Part shown: positions 42,823 through 53,734 of the stretch, piece after piece
How positions within the stretch are numbered: position 1 is the stretch's first letter
Layout of the letters: each line of letters starts with the position of its first letter
From: [Phialemoniopsis] sp. UDSM-2020
Taxonomy: Eukaryota > Ascomycota > Sordariomycetes > Thyridiales > Thyridiaceae
DNA length: 64,000 nucleotides
NCBI GenBank assembly: GCA_018873225.1
Contig: JAEILZ010000002.1
Coordinates: 3,038,001-3,102,000 of the forward strand
Direction: 5' to 3'
Made by a program: the position numbers and the translations under genes
Notes under the pieces: generated by a model
What the model saw: the letters and a program-made list of their open reading frames with translations, nothing else
Told to the model about the DNA's origin: nothing
Database searches by the model: none

Positions 42823-44662
42823 ATGGCGATGGGCCTCAATAGCCATGCCGGCAATGTCACACGCAAGCACAGAGTGTCCATACTAAGCGCTATCTTGGTT
42901 CCTGTCACTACCATTGCTGTCTTGAATACGTTTCGAGTTCACTATACCCGATCACCGGCGGAGTGGTTACAACGGTGGCAGCCGAGCTCTCCCATCTTCG
43001 AGACAGGAGGTACCGCTGGTTCTGCCAGCCAACGCCTCATCAACCATCGACTGCATCCCGAATACCATGCCCGGCGCCCTACCAAGACATGGAGGTACAT
43101 ATGGGAGGTGACGGCCGGCACGCAAGCGCCGGACGGCGTTGACAAACGTGTCTACCTCATTAATGGCGGCTTCCCCGGGCCGACCCTCGAGGCGCGGTCC
43201 GGGGACATAATTGTTGTGGAAGTCGTCAATAAATTAGAGGATGGTGAAGGCATTTCGGTCCATTGGCACGGATTACATATGCTTGGTGAGCAGAGAGCAT
43301 GACGAATGGTTTGGCTATATGTGATCAACACAAACATTGACACTTGCAGGAGCGAACGCGATGGACGGCACTGTTGGGTTCACACAGGACCCGACCCCTC
43401 CAGGCTCGAGCTTTCGGTACACTTTTGAGATCGACAATGACCAGAGCGGTACGTTTTGGTATCACTCGCACCAGGCGGAACAGATTGGCGATGGCTTGTG
43501 GGGTGGCCTGGTAGTGCACCGACCGGTGGATGAGGTGGACGAGAGGGAAGTTTACGGCTACGACGACGAACCGCTCTTTATGGTTGGAGATTGATACCAT
43601 CTACCTGCCGCGGCAACCTTGGAAAAGTATATGCAGTGGACAAGTGATGGTATGGAGGCTCCCTGCTTGAAAAGGTGTTTGAGCATGGGGGCCGACAATG
43701 CGACTATCCGACCAAACCAGCATTGCAATTGGATGTGAGCAGGAGCTATAGAATGCGATTCGTCAACACCGGGTAAGTCGATGTGAGTTTCTAGTGAGCT
43801 TTCATCATTTCAACCTGTACTGAGACCTTTGCAACTCATTTAGCTCATTGGCCGGACTTACCATCACCATGTCCAAGTCTGCAATGTCAGTTATACAGCT
43901 AGACGGGGGAGGGAAGGTGAAGTCTAATGCTCCGGCCGAATCGGTAGGTATTCTGCATCCTGGAGAGAGGTTCGACGCTGTCGTTTCATTCCAATCCTCA
44001 ATTTTGGAGGAGCAGCAGCCGTTTCTTCATGTATCCCTGGACAACGAGTAAGTTCTCTAGCCAGGAAAAAATGACCGCAGCTCAAGCTCAACCCGGGAGA
44101 TAGAAACTTTCAGCTGTCAAACATCGGGCTTCAGTTTGTTCAAAAGCTCCCCATTACCTTCGCATCCAGATCCAGGCCAACGCGCCGTGCGGAAAGTCAC
44201 CACAGGCCCAAGCCGCCTGGTGCCTTTGATCTATCTTTTGCCCGATCCGTTGACCCACCTCCAGAGTATTTCCCACGAACTCACCAAGCGGACCAGACCT
44301 TTTTGATTCGCGCCATGATCGACACAACAGTGAGGGATAGGAACAAGCCCCTACCAACACTTAATGACACTACTTTTGTCCCTCAATCGCCTCCCTTGCT
44401 ATCACTCGCTCCTACCGAGCACGATGAACATCAACTTGTTCTCTACACTGGCAGACAGCCGACATGGGTCGATGTGGTGGTCAACAACAGGGACAGCAAT
44501 GGTCACCCGTTTCATCTTAACGGTCACGACTTCTACGTTGTCCAGTCTTGTCGGAAGATATTATACAAAAAGTACAACCCTTTCATGCCTGGGCTTTGGG
44601 CGTTCCGTTGTCATATCTTGTGGCATCACAGTGCGGTAATGGCTCTGGGGTTCCGAGTCTAG
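42823..44662 (+). pseudogene. Multicopper oxidase (laccase/ferroxidase-like), inactivated
   Basis: Former exons about 42823-43285, 43350-43772, 43844-44047 and 44104-44662. An N-terminal hydrophobic anchor, the first copper motif HWHGLHML and the second WYHSHQAEQ are intact. Then the frame is closed by TGA at 43592-43594 exactly where relatives have Trp in VGDWYH. Some 80 bases later a frameshift or small deletion moves the reading from the MEAPC frame to the EKVFEHGG frame. In the last exon the copper motif HPFHLHGH reads HPFHLNGH, the Cys-His motif FHCHILWHH reads FRCHILWHH, and about 30-40 residues that normally separate YNPF from the PGLWAF strand are missing. Any one of these would block oxidase function. 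Long frames still survive, so the loss is recent in evolutionary terms. Confidence 0.88.
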
Positions 44663-44715
44663 TCAGAACAGTAAACCTCAACACTAGGAATGATATCATG
44701 AATTCTATTCTCCTC

Positions 44716-45466
44716 TTAAAGCGAGTTACTTTTCTTAAACATAGTCTTGTGCACTTGACCTAGGAATTCAATGTCTCCCACGGCCTGAAACCCGCAACTC
44801 TGGTACAACCTCGCCCCAGCGGGGGTGGCTATCATATAAGCGTGCTTCTTCTCATTCGCCGCCGTTTCCACGCCCCATTCCATCAGTTTCTTGCCTATGC
44901 CCTTTCCTTGCTTTTTTGGATCCACGCAGAGAAAGCCGAGATCTATGCCTTTGTGTCAGCAGTCGCACTCATAATAATCAGCGCCTTCCGCAACAGTAGA
45001 GATGGACATCCTCACAATAGACATCATCCTTCCCCTGCTCGCCAAACAAGTCCAGCGACACCTTGCCCAAGATGTTCTTCACCTGCTCAAACACCTGCAT
45101 ATCCACACACTTGACCGTCCGCGCAAACGCCTCTTCCCCCACGAGCTCACGCCCCCGCTCCTTGAACGCCTCCTCGTCCTGCTCCCGCCGCTGCCCGCGC
45201 CTGGGCAGCTCCCACAGGTTGAAGCCGACAACCTCCCCCGTTCCTTCCTCGACGGCGACGAACACGGCCGCCGCGGGGTCGTGGATGCGGCTCGCGATGC
45301 GCCACTTGCGCCACGTGAGCTGCGTGGCGTAGGCATCCTGCTCGGGGGAGGCGAGGCGCTCCGGGAACACGACGGCCAAGCCGGGGTCGTCTCTGAAGCA
45401 AGCCACGTTGATGCGGGCGATAGCGTCGAGGTCGGCGGGCGTGGCGCGGCGGACGTGGACCGCCAT
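44716..45466 (-). CDS. GNAT-family N-acetyltransferase (232 aa, 2 exons)
   Basis: Exons (minus) 45466-44995 and 44942-44716. Starts MAVHVRRATPADLDAIARIN, the standard first strand and helix of GNAT enzymes. Motif A, the acetyl-CoA pyrophosphate loop, is in VDPKKQGKGIGKKL in exon 2, and motif B lies around YMIATPAGARLYQSCGF. The intron (donor GTTGCG, weak; branch CTGAC) is needed to place the strand LGFLCVDP in frame before the loop. A charged insert (residues ~90-150) is typical of the fungal small-molecule GNATs. The acceptor is unknown. It lies between two pseudogenes yet looks intact; its 3' end is 54 bases from that of the oxidase pseudogene. Confidence 0.83.
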
Positions 45467-46568
45467 GGGTTGCTGCTGGTGACTTGGGGACTCTTGGCCA
45501 AGTGGCTTTTCTGGTGGTGGTGACTATCGCAATGGCTAGAGGGGGCGGAGAGGAGTCCGTCCAGGAAAAGGAGCTGCAGCCTGTTGGGCTTTTCAATGGA
45601 TTGATAATTGTATCTACCTAGAATGCACGCCTGCACGCGCGCGACAGACGTCGACGCAATTCGGCTTACGGTGGAGTCGGCGTTACTAGGCCGCGAAAGG
45701 CAGGTTGTTAACGTCTGTCCACTCCATAAGTCCCCGAAATCTGGATGCCTGCGCCTCAGCGGATGCTTGTCTGTCTACCATTATGGGGATCTGTTGAAGT
45801 GTGCTGCAGTCAGATCAGTCCGGTTGATTCGATCGGACTGAGGATTCGGACTGAGCACGAGCGTGGGACTGATAGTCCGATCCCACACCCGAGTGTGATC
45901 GGGAGCCGCTGAGAAAGTAAGATGCTGTATACAGGCAGGCCGGGCTCACGATTGTCTGCATTCCAACAGCATTTCTGAAAGGGTGAGAGTTAAGTAAAAG
46001 TAAGGTGTTACGATCCCACGGAATCAAAGAGCACTATCAACTGGTTGAAATCCTTGCGTGTTTATCCATGTTGAATGACCCCAAGGAGGTATGGGATCTT
46101 GTCAGCGTATGCCCTTGTCGGGTTTCTAAGGTTACAAGGCTTCAAGGTGGCATACTGCGCTGTTCGGAGACCATTTGTTGATACCTCTCACTGGAAGCCA
46201 GCGCCGGCTCGATGCTCCCCGGCACAATATGGAGGCGAATGGGATGCTAGGGCACGAAGTCGATGTCCGTTTTGGGACCATGGAGAGATAAGCTCGCACT
46301 TCAACAACCTCCGCCCCAGAAAGAATGGACGAGCAACCAAAGCTCCAGCGATGTCTCGAGGGGTCATGAGATGGGATGCTCGTGTCGACCACGGCCTGTT
46401 GTGGTCGATGATAAGGTTTCTTCGAATATAAAGATTCCCCAACATTGCCCCCTTGAATGCCTCGAAGGTACGAGCAGGCTCTGCATCCTTCCCCTTTCAT
46501 CCACATCTCTGGACCATCATTCATTCTCTCCCTCTATTCCAGTTGCTCCGTATATCTAGCTGGCTATA
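45467..46568. other. Divergent intergenic region, GNAT to permease pseudogene
   Basis: 1.1 kb. Four AGTCCG/CGGACT hexamers cluster at 45817-45879. No gene supported. Confidence 0.55.
45816..45880. promoter_or_regulatory. Cluster of four AGTCCG/CGGACT sites
   Basis: CAGTCCG at 45816-45822, its inverted copy CGGACTG at 45834-45840, a second CGGACTG at 45847-45853, and AGTCCG at 45874-45879. Paired CGG/CCG triplets in both orientations are the form of Zn2Cys6 binding sites. It lies 350 bases before the GNAT start and about 690 before the permease start. Function is inferred. Confidence 0.4.
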
Positions 46569-48384
46569 ATGTCTGGCCTTCCTTTAGACGACAAGACTCA
46601 TCCATCGGACCCCGGCATCGAGAAGGATGTGGTTGGCACTCCCGGTGTCGACGCTGAGGTCGGCGTTGTGCACAAGCAGGATCTGCCCACCGAGTTCAGT
46701 GAGATCAAGGAGCTCCGGCAAGGCTTACATCAGCGCCATGTACAGATAATTTCGCTCGCCGGTACCCTCGGCACGGGGCTGGCCTACTTTATCATTGGTG
46801 GCGCAGCTGTAGGCGCTGTCTTCGCGGCGGCCGAGATGGGCGCCCTCGTCACGCTGAACGGCGGCATCATCATCCGCTATGCCGAGCACTTTGTGGACCC
46901 TGCTCTTTCGTTTGCGAACAGATGGAACAAGGTCTACGCGCACATTGTGTCAATCCCCTCTGAGATATCTGCCGCTGCGGTCATCGTCCAGTTCTGCACG
47001 TCGGTCAACAGCGCTGTCTTCATCACTATATTCTGCCTGCTCATGCTGGCAACAACGCTTGTCTTTGTCCGTGTCTACGGTGAGCTTGAATATGGCTTTT
47101 CTCTGCTGAAGATTGCTCTTGTCGTCGGACTTAACATCATGGTGAGTGCCCCTGGAAGTGATGTCCTATCAGTCCGGAATCTGCTGATAGCTCACGCTCA
47201 TGTAGTCGTTGGTCATTACTTGCGGTGGCGCACCCGATGGCCAGGTTATCGGTTTCAAGTATTGGGCCAATGCCGGCCCATTTGTTCAATACCTAGGAAT
47301 CGGTGGCTCTCTCGGTCGCTTTCTTGGTTTCTGGAAGGCTATAGCCAGTGCCTTGTACGCGTACTCTGGAGTCGAAAACATCACTCTTACAGCAGCTGAG
47401 ACAAGAGCTCCTCGCACATCGATACCTATGGCTGCTAAACGAGTCTTTTGGAAGATTCTCCTCTTCTACGGTAGAGTTTCTCTCTTTCTTTGTCTCTCTG
47501 GCGCCAGACAGACGATCAACTAACCTGCGTCTTCATGCAGTCATTACCATCTTCTTTGTGGGCCTCATTGTTCCCTCAAACGACTCCCATCTCTCGCTCT
47601 CGACTGGAAATGCCTCCCAATCGCCGTTTGTCATCGCCGCCCCCGAGCAGGCATTCGTGTTGTGCCTTCGATCATTAATGCTGTAGTTTTGACTTCAGCT
47701 TGGTCGGCTGGCAATTCAAGCCTTCCCTGGGGCTCTCGCATCCTCTTTGGCATGGCTTTGGAAGGCCGCGCGCCAAAAGTCTTCACCAAGATGAACCGCT
47801 TCAGCATTCCATATGTACTGGTCTGTGCTCTTTTACGGGTTCTTCATGGGTCTGGGGTACATGTCTCTCTCAAGCACAGCGGATACGGTGTTTGACTGGC
47901 TCAAAGACCTGGTCTCCATCGCGACGCTGGTAAACTGGCTGGTCATTACGGTTGTTTACCTTCGCTTCTTTTACGGGTGCACGAAACAAGGTATCTCTCG
48001 AGGAAGACTCCCCTGGCGTCTCCGCTCCAGTCATACCTGGCGTGATGGTCATTATTCTTGCTCGTCCTGCTTCTCCTCACTGGGGGCTATTCAACATTCA
48101 TTCGTGGCCAGTAGGTATCTCCAATTGTGTCTGTTCTACATGAATCCAGAAGCCCACTAACATCTTAATACAGTTGGAGCACTCAGACTTTTGTGTCCAG
48201 TTACATCAACATTCCAATCTTCCTCAACCTTTACTTCGGGTACAAGTTCATCAGACGATCAAAGATCATACCGCTCGAGGAGATACCCATTGGTCACTTC
48301 CTGGAAATAGCAGAGCAAGAGGAGGAAGAAGTGGTGAAGCCAAGAAAAGCTTGGGTGCGCTGGCTTACCATACTATGGTCGTAA
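46569..48384 (+). pseudogene. Amino-acid permease (APC family, GABA/basic amino acid type), inactivated
   Basis: Former exons 46569-47141, 47206-47470, 47541-48110 and 48174-48384. Family text is plain: RQGLHQRHVQIISLAGT, GEMGALV-like AEMGALV, GFSLLKIALVVG, ALYAYSGVENI, and the tail IIPLEEIPIGHFLEIAE. Damage: after GTLGTGL about 18-25 residues of the first membrane helix and loop are missing in frame; near 47640-47650 a one-base loss in a C run throws VIAA out of frame from the following GIRVVPSIINAVV; near 47805-47825 a second shift; near 48011-48020 a third; and TGA at 48043-48045 closes the frame in YLA*WSLF. The last exon is clean. At least four disabling changes make a working carrier impossible. 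The start MSGLPLDDKT is kept. Confidence 0.88.
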
Positions 48385-48402
48385 GATAGACTCATAATGG
48401 AA

Positions 48403-50209
48403 CTATTGCTCACTCATCTCATGATGACCTGCACGAGCCTCAACCTTTGCGTCCGTAACCTCGAAGACATCGGTGAGCACGTCGCGTAGCACCTCGCCAT
48501 GGCGTCCAAAGTGGCGGGGCTCGGTCTTTGCCACCTTGACTGCGTCGTATACACCATCCGCCTTAGCAAAAATGATATCCATCTCCTCAAGAGAGCGGCA
48601 CGCCGTCTCCGGGTAGCAGAAATACACCAGCGGAGCCGATATGGCGTTGAACACGACAAAGATGATGTAGGTGCGCCAGCCAATGGATGAAAAGGCAACG
48701 GGCGTGATCATGACGACCATGAAATTGAAGATCCAGTTGGCTGATGTCGAGAGGGCGTTGGCTTGGGCACGAATCTCCAAAGGAACCAGTTCGGCGGGAA
48801 TGAGCCAAGGCAATCCGCACCATCCGAGCGCGAAAAAGGTATTGAAGATGAAGAGGAAGGTTGCGGCGGCGATACCGGCTTGTGGACCGCCGATGCTTGT
48901 CGTGACCGCGAGAATTACCATTGAGATAGCCATGCCGATGGATCCAGTCAGGAGTAGTGGTCGTCGACCGATGCGCTCGACAAGGAAGATGGCCGGCATG
49001 GTAGCGAGCCAGTACTCTGTGCCATTACAGGCGGCCAAGATTCTAGCAGTGAACCCGTCCAGGCCAATCTCGTTTTCGTAGATAGTAGCAGCGTAGTAGG
49101 CTGGTGTCTTTTGTTAGTCTATGGCGGCCTGTGATTCAGTGGCCGTAGAATTAGGAACAGGGTTAGGGTTATACGTACTGATCAAGTTGATGCCAGTGAT
49201 TTGTTGAAGGACCTGGATACCTACGTGAGCGGATCAGCAAGTGCATGTGCACTTCGCGCGACGACATCGTCTAAGTACTTACCATATGCAAGAAGCGTTC
49301 TCTGCAGGTTCTTGGTCTTTCCCATGGTGAGTAAGTCCCGGAAGCTGCCCTTGCTTGACACATGTACTGTTGCCCTGACTGCCTCAAGTTCCTTGACGAT
49401 GTAGTCATCATTGATCGGCAGCTCGTGAATGGCGCTGAGCACCTCGGCAGCCTCCTCCGTCCGGTCTTGTAGGATGAGCCAGCGCGGCGACTCGGGCATG
49501 CTCATGATGGTCATGATCACGAAGATGGCGAAGATGAGCTGGAAGGCGATGGGCACGCGCCACGCGGCAGTCGAGGGTTCGAGGTACGAGAAGCCAAAAT
49601 CGAGCCAGTAGCTCAGCGCGACACCGCCGACCACGATGCAGAGCTCGGCCATGACCGTTTGACCACGTCGATGGGTCTTGGAGCACTCCGCCTGCCAGAC
49701 GGGTACTGTCGAGGTGTTGATGCCATTGCCGATACCACAGATGACTCTACCGATGACCAGCTGAACCAAGCCAAAGGCTGAACATTGCAGGATGGCCCCA
49801 ATAGCCATGACGGTCGAACCGAGCAGGATAGACCGACGACGCCCGAGGCGATCGCCGACAAAAATTGTGATGAGAGCTCCCACAAAACATCCGAGATTGT
49901 ACGACGATACCGAGACACCTTGAATGACAGATTGATGGGTTTTCTCCGCGGAACTCATGCCCACAACGCAGTTGCCAGTCGTGCAAATCTCGGGGAATGT
50001 CGCGGTGAAGGATGGCAAAGTCAGCAGCCCTCCCACAACTCCTTGGTCAAAGCCGAATAGCCTTGTTTGAGATCAAAAGTTAGTTCTCAGACGTCCCATC
50101 ACCAGCATCTTGTATTGTCAGAAACGTACAGCATGTCTACTCCAGCCACAATAGCAATGGCAACATTGAGCCGTGTGCCCCGAAGCCCGAAGAAGCGTTT
50201 GCTTGCCAT
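48403..50209 (-). CDS. MFS sugar porter of the 48-56 kb cluster (532 aa, 4 exons)
   Basis: Exons (minus) 50209-50130, 50061-49283, 49220-49179 and 49100-48403. Marks of sugar porters: LLFGFDQGVVGGLL in helix 1, RLGRRRS, GIGNGINTSTVPVWQAE in helices 4-5, MPESPRWL after helix 6, QQITGINLI, RIGRRP and CYPETACRSLEEMD at the end (ETKG replaced by ETAC). A third exon of only 42 bases carries the conserved QITGIN helix-7 motif. The tail is charged. It is a plasma-membrane sugar carrier. Its 3' end lies 18 bases from the end of the permease pseudogene. Upstream it has the palindrome TCGGAGCCCTCCGA, related to sites before the other genes of the cluster, so it is likely the uptake step for the adjacent dehydrogenases (inference). 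Confidence 0.88.
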
Positions 50210-50958
50210 GATATGCGTTTTTTTTTTTTCGAATGAGTCGAGTAGTTGTTGTCTGTCTTTGAACCTGCACAACGCACAAGCCTCAACACGAACTCGACTC
50301 CGAGCGAGGAAGGTCGTCTTTATTTGTAGTTCCGATGGGCAGATATGTTCTAGTCAGTGTCTACCCCAGACCCCAGACGAAACTCCACTGTCCTGCACAT
50401 CCAAGGTCGGTAATTACCCATGCGAGATCATGCACACGTGAAGGGATGATCAGCTAGTCCTACCTTCATTTTCAGTCAACACTAGGATCCTCACTTCCTC
50501 GGAGCCCTCCGATGAATTATCTCCACTCAAGTTACTAGTGCCAAATCAAGGAGAGTACTTTGTTAGGAATGGCCTCAGGGCTGTGGAGACGCATCGGAGC
50601 CCTTCCGTGGAGCATCCCGATGAGAGTGGGTCCTGCTGCTGCCGACTCCGACTCCTTCACGACCAACGAAGGCATGCAAGTAGTATCTAATCCGGGCCAG
50701 AACAGGACACCTAGCTCATTAGGAATGGGCAATCTGAATCTAAAATCTTGATGGACATACCCTTCTTTCTTGCTGTTTGAAGGCTGGTATTCGAGGGACA
50801 ACAAGGAGGCAGCACCTCATTCATGGTGTAATGTCTATCTTAAACATCGTCACTGGTTTGATAAGTTATGAGCACAAGGGTAGCTGGAAGCTAATAGTAG
50901 GATGATACGTGTACTTGAAAGTGTTGAATTGTTCATGCTATAATTGACATGAGGATAT
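50210..50958. other. Promoter region of the cluster sugar porter
   Basis: 750 bases upstream of the leftward porter; also the 3' flank of the Gfo/Idh/MocA gene. Contains two CGG/CCG palindromes (50499-50512, 50595-50607). No gene. Confidence 0.55.
50499..50512. promoter_or_regulatory. Palindrome TCGGAG-CC-CTCCGA
   Basis: Perfect 6-base arms around CC, 290 bases upstream of the porter start. It contains CGG-N6-CCG, the classic form of a Zn2Cys6 dimer site. A related CGGAGCCCTTCCG lies at 50595-50607. Binding is inferred. Confidence 0.4.
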
Positions 50959-52113
50959 TTAGACGGCTTCGGACTCAGCATCGTAAACGATGTTGGACAT
51001 CCGTCTCGCAGCATCCATCCAACCCAGTACACGCGATGTTTCGTCCTCGCCAATCACAATACCACCGTCTGATCCTGCGCCAATTTTGCGGTCTCTAAGT
51101 GTTTTTGCAAACACATCGGCCTGATACCAGAGTCCCCATCCACGTTCAACCGGCTTGGAAATGATCTCGTCCTTCTCCGCCCCGGACTCATCAAGATGCG
51201 CATCGTCGTACCATACCATATGGAGACCCTGAGGTCTGATCAGTGGAAATGGGATGGACACCTGGCCATTAGTGCCCTCGATCCGTACGCTTGGTGCAAC
51301 CTTCTTGACGGCCAGCTTGTCTCCCTGCTTGACCGACCCTGCTAGGGTCAGGCTCGTCGTGACAACAGCAACAGCGCCGTCATGATCGCTGTTGGTCAAT
51401 ACAATTGTGTTGATGTCGTCAATATTGTCTACGCCCGTGTCATACGAGATTGTCTGGGCATATGAGACCTTGGAGCTGGGCGATCCGCCAAAAGCAATAT
51501 CCGCCCAGGTCAATGCGTACACGCCCATATCAAGTAATGCTCCTGCGCCAGCTTTCTTGTCCAAGAGTCGAGAGGTAATCGGCATGTCCTTGGAGGCGAT
51601 GGGGACAGAGAGGTCTGAGAAGACGCGCTTCACCTGCCCTAGCTTGGGAAGGATTTCTTGCTGGAGGTGGGCGACAGCCGGTAGGTATCGCGTCCACATA
51701 GCCTCCATGAGAACAACATTGGTTTTCTTGGCCTCCTCGGCGAGTCTTTGGAATTGCTCTCTGTTCATTGTTGCAGGTTTCTCGACGAGCACATTCCGAC
51801 CTTTCTGCAAGGCTGACAGCGCCTGCTGATAGTGCAGTGGGTGCGGGGTCGAGATGTAGACGACATCGAACTCGCCCGTTTTGAGCATGTCGTCGGCGTC
51901 ATGGAAGATCTTAACGCCATCTTGGCCAGGAACCTTCCGGTCTGCGAGCCATTGACGTGCCCTCTCTGCCGTACCCGTAGTAGAAATGCAGGTTATTGTG
52001 TGTGAGATCGTGTCGTCGGCGTGACGTGGCAGAAGCAGGTCATCGACAAAGGTCTGGGCAATGTTGGAGAGCCCAAGTAAGGCCCATCGGCACTGAAACT
52101 TGGCCTCGACCAT
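50959..52113 (-). CDS. Gfo/Idh/MocA oxidoreductase, dimeric dihydrodiol/D-xylose dehydrogenase type (384 aa)
   Basis: Single exon. The N-terminal Rossmann strand and loop read WALLGLSNIAQTF (GxSNIA in place of GxGxIA, as in many fungal members). The EKP motif is VLVEKPATMN with its catalytic-site Lys, followed by EAMWTRYLPA, characteristic of the D-xylose 1-dehydrogenase/dihydrodiol dehydrogenase branch. The mixed alpha/beta domain continues with GALLDMGVYALTW. By family it oxidises a pyranose sugar or diol with NADP. It is divergent from the SDR gene with 329 bases between, sharing a promoter with an inverted repeat, and next to a sugar porter. The set suggests oxidation of an imported sugar or polyol; the precise substrate is unknown. 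Confidence 0.9.
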   Translation of the reverse strand: MVEAKFQCRWALLGLSNIAQTFVDDLLLPRHADDTISHTITCISTTGTAERARQWLADRKVPGQDGVKIFHDADDMLKTGEFDVVYISTPHPLHYQQALSALQKGRNVLVEKPATMNREQFQRLAEEAKKTNVVLMEAMWTRYLPAVAHLQQEILPKLGQVKRVFSDLSVPIASKDMPITSRLLDKKAGAGALLDMGVYALTWADIAFGGSPSSKVSYAQTISYDTGVDNIDDINTIVLTNSDHDGAVAVVTTSLTLAGSVKQGDKLAVKKVAPSVRIEGTNGQVSIPFPLIRPQGLHMVWYDDAHLDESGAEKDEIISKPVERGWGLWYQADVFAKTLRDRKIGAGSDGGIVIGEDETSRVLGWMDAARRMSNIVYDAESEAV

Positions 52114-52442
52114 GGTGCGTAAAAGATTGTGTTAGTTAAAGAAGTTCTACACATTCGCAGAACGGGTGCTTAGTGTGCGGCCGACTAACACCATTTATCA
52201 GTGACGAGTAGGCGCTGTTTAAAGACTCCCCTCGCGACTAAGGTTCTCTAGGTGCATGGGTAGTCGCGCTCCCAGAATAGGTACGGGGAACAATTGCATG
52301 GAAGACTCCTAAGTCGGGTAGCCTCCGTGGAGGGCACCGATGGCCTTTCCCAGTTCTTTCCGAAGCGCAGTGATCGGTGCCACTCCGTGGGCTGATCGCC
52401 GATGATGTGGGTACTGGACTTTCTAGACAGAAGAGGCAGCTG
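52114..52442. promoter_or_regulatory. Shared divergent promoter with inverted repeats
   Basis: 329 bases between two dehydrogenase starts. CCTCCGTGGAGG (52322-52333) is a perfect 5-base-arm palindrome. GGCACCGAT (52333-52341) is matched by ATCGGTGCC (52373-52381), a perfect 9-base inverted repeat with a 31-base spacer. CTCCGTGG recurs directly at 52383-52390. This arrangement between co-functional divergent genes suggests an operator for the cluster regulator (inference). Confidence 0.5.
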
Positions 52443-53579
52443 ATGGAGCATCATACTAAGCTTTTATTACTAGTCAAAACCCTGGATAGAGATATTAAAC
52501 GTCGCTTTGGTAAAGTCTCCAACATCAAATTCAAGGGCCGCTTCTCTGTCATCAACTCATCGGACGCACTCAAGGCTTGCAAGAAAATGGATCAGGCAAG
52601 TGAGATAACCTCGGCTTCCTCGATTCATGTACTGATAATTAAATAGTTCTCTGTCAAAGGCAAGACAGCCGTCATCACCGGAGCTGCCCGGGGCTTGGGT
52701 CTAGCGTTCGCCGATGCACTTGCAGAGGCCGGCAGCAACATCGCCGTTCTTGATATCGGATCACCAGGCGATAACCTCAGCCACTTGCAAAGCAAATATG
52801 GCGTCAAGATCGAGTTCTACCAGACGGACGTGACCAACAGGGACCAGGTTACTGCTACAATCGAGAAGATCGAGAAAGAGTTCGGCAGTGTAGATATCAA
52901 GTGAGTGTCCGACAAGCTATAGGCAGCTAGCTGTTGATGGCACGGAGAGCTGACATGGTGGGCAGTGTTAATGCCGCTGGCGTCGTGACTGACGAGCCAT
53001 TCTTGACGAGCTCTGACAGGAACTTGAGCTCAACCTTCAATGTCAACGTGAGTTTGGGTGCCATCACTCAAAAGGAACTTAGTGCTAACCAACACTCAGT
53101 TTGTCGGCTCATTTCTGGTAGCACAGGCCTGTGCCAATGCCATGGTGCGCAAACGCGAACGTCAAGGCAAGCCCGCACCCGGTCAAGAGTCATCGACGGG
53201 GTCTATCGTGTTTATCGGCAGTGTCGCTACCCATGTGAGCACCATAGTGCAAAACATCAGTGTCTACTCGGCATCCAAATCGGCGGTCAGAGGTCTCGTC
53301 AAGCCCATGGCAATGGAGCTTGCTCCTTATGGTATCCGAGTGAATTCGTTGTCTCCAGGCCCGATGCGGACCGATATGTACAAGAAGGTCTCGCAGGAGA
53401 ATCCTACCTTTGCAAACCAGATGGACAGGGAGACCATGTTTGGAAGAGTCGGAAACCCAGAAGAGCTCAAAGGCTGCATCCTATTCCTTTGTAGCCAGGC
53501 TAGCAGTTGGTACACCGGCCAGGACTTGCTTGCTGATGGCGGAGCAAGCAGCTGGAAACATCTGGCCGCTACCAATTAA
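52443..53579 (+). CDS. Short-chain dehydrogenase/reductase (322 aa, 4 exons)
   Basis: Exons 52443-52595, 52647-52900, 52966-53047 and 53100-53579. The first intron (52596-52646) has a GC donor (CAG|GCAAGT) and is required to keep the frame into FSVKGKTAVITG. Classical SDR marks: TGAARGLG for NAD(P), NVNAAG (NNAG variant), a Ser before and YSASK as the catalytic Tyr-Lys, and SPGPMRTDM. The C-terminus closes with DGGAS. The text around ARGLGLAFADALAEAG is like fungal sorbose/xylulose/mannitol-type reductases. The start at 52443 gives a 48-residue leader before MDQ; an alternative ATG at 52587 would give 274 residues, close to the usual SDR size, so the start is uncertain. It probably handles the keto sugar or polyol made or used by the divergent dehydrogenase. 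Confidence 0.87.
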
Positions 53580-53721
53580 TTGACTGAAGTTCATGTCTTG
53601 AGTGTCAATCGCCCTTTTGTACTGTTGACGACGCCCTCCCTGTCCGCAATTATCTTTTCAAAGACCTGCATTCCGTAGCCTACGGCCCCGCGTCCTGGGT
53701 GGGGATCGCAGTCGGGGGATG

Positions 53722-53734
53722 CTCCGATCCGGAG
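53722..53734. promoter_or_regulatory. Palindrome CTCCG-ATC-CGGAG
   Basis: Perfect 5-base arms around ATC, 148 bases before the regulator start. It contains an everted CCG-N3-CGG pair and the same CTCCG/CGGAG half-sites as the porter promoter, which would fit autoregulation. Inferred. Confidence 0.4.
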
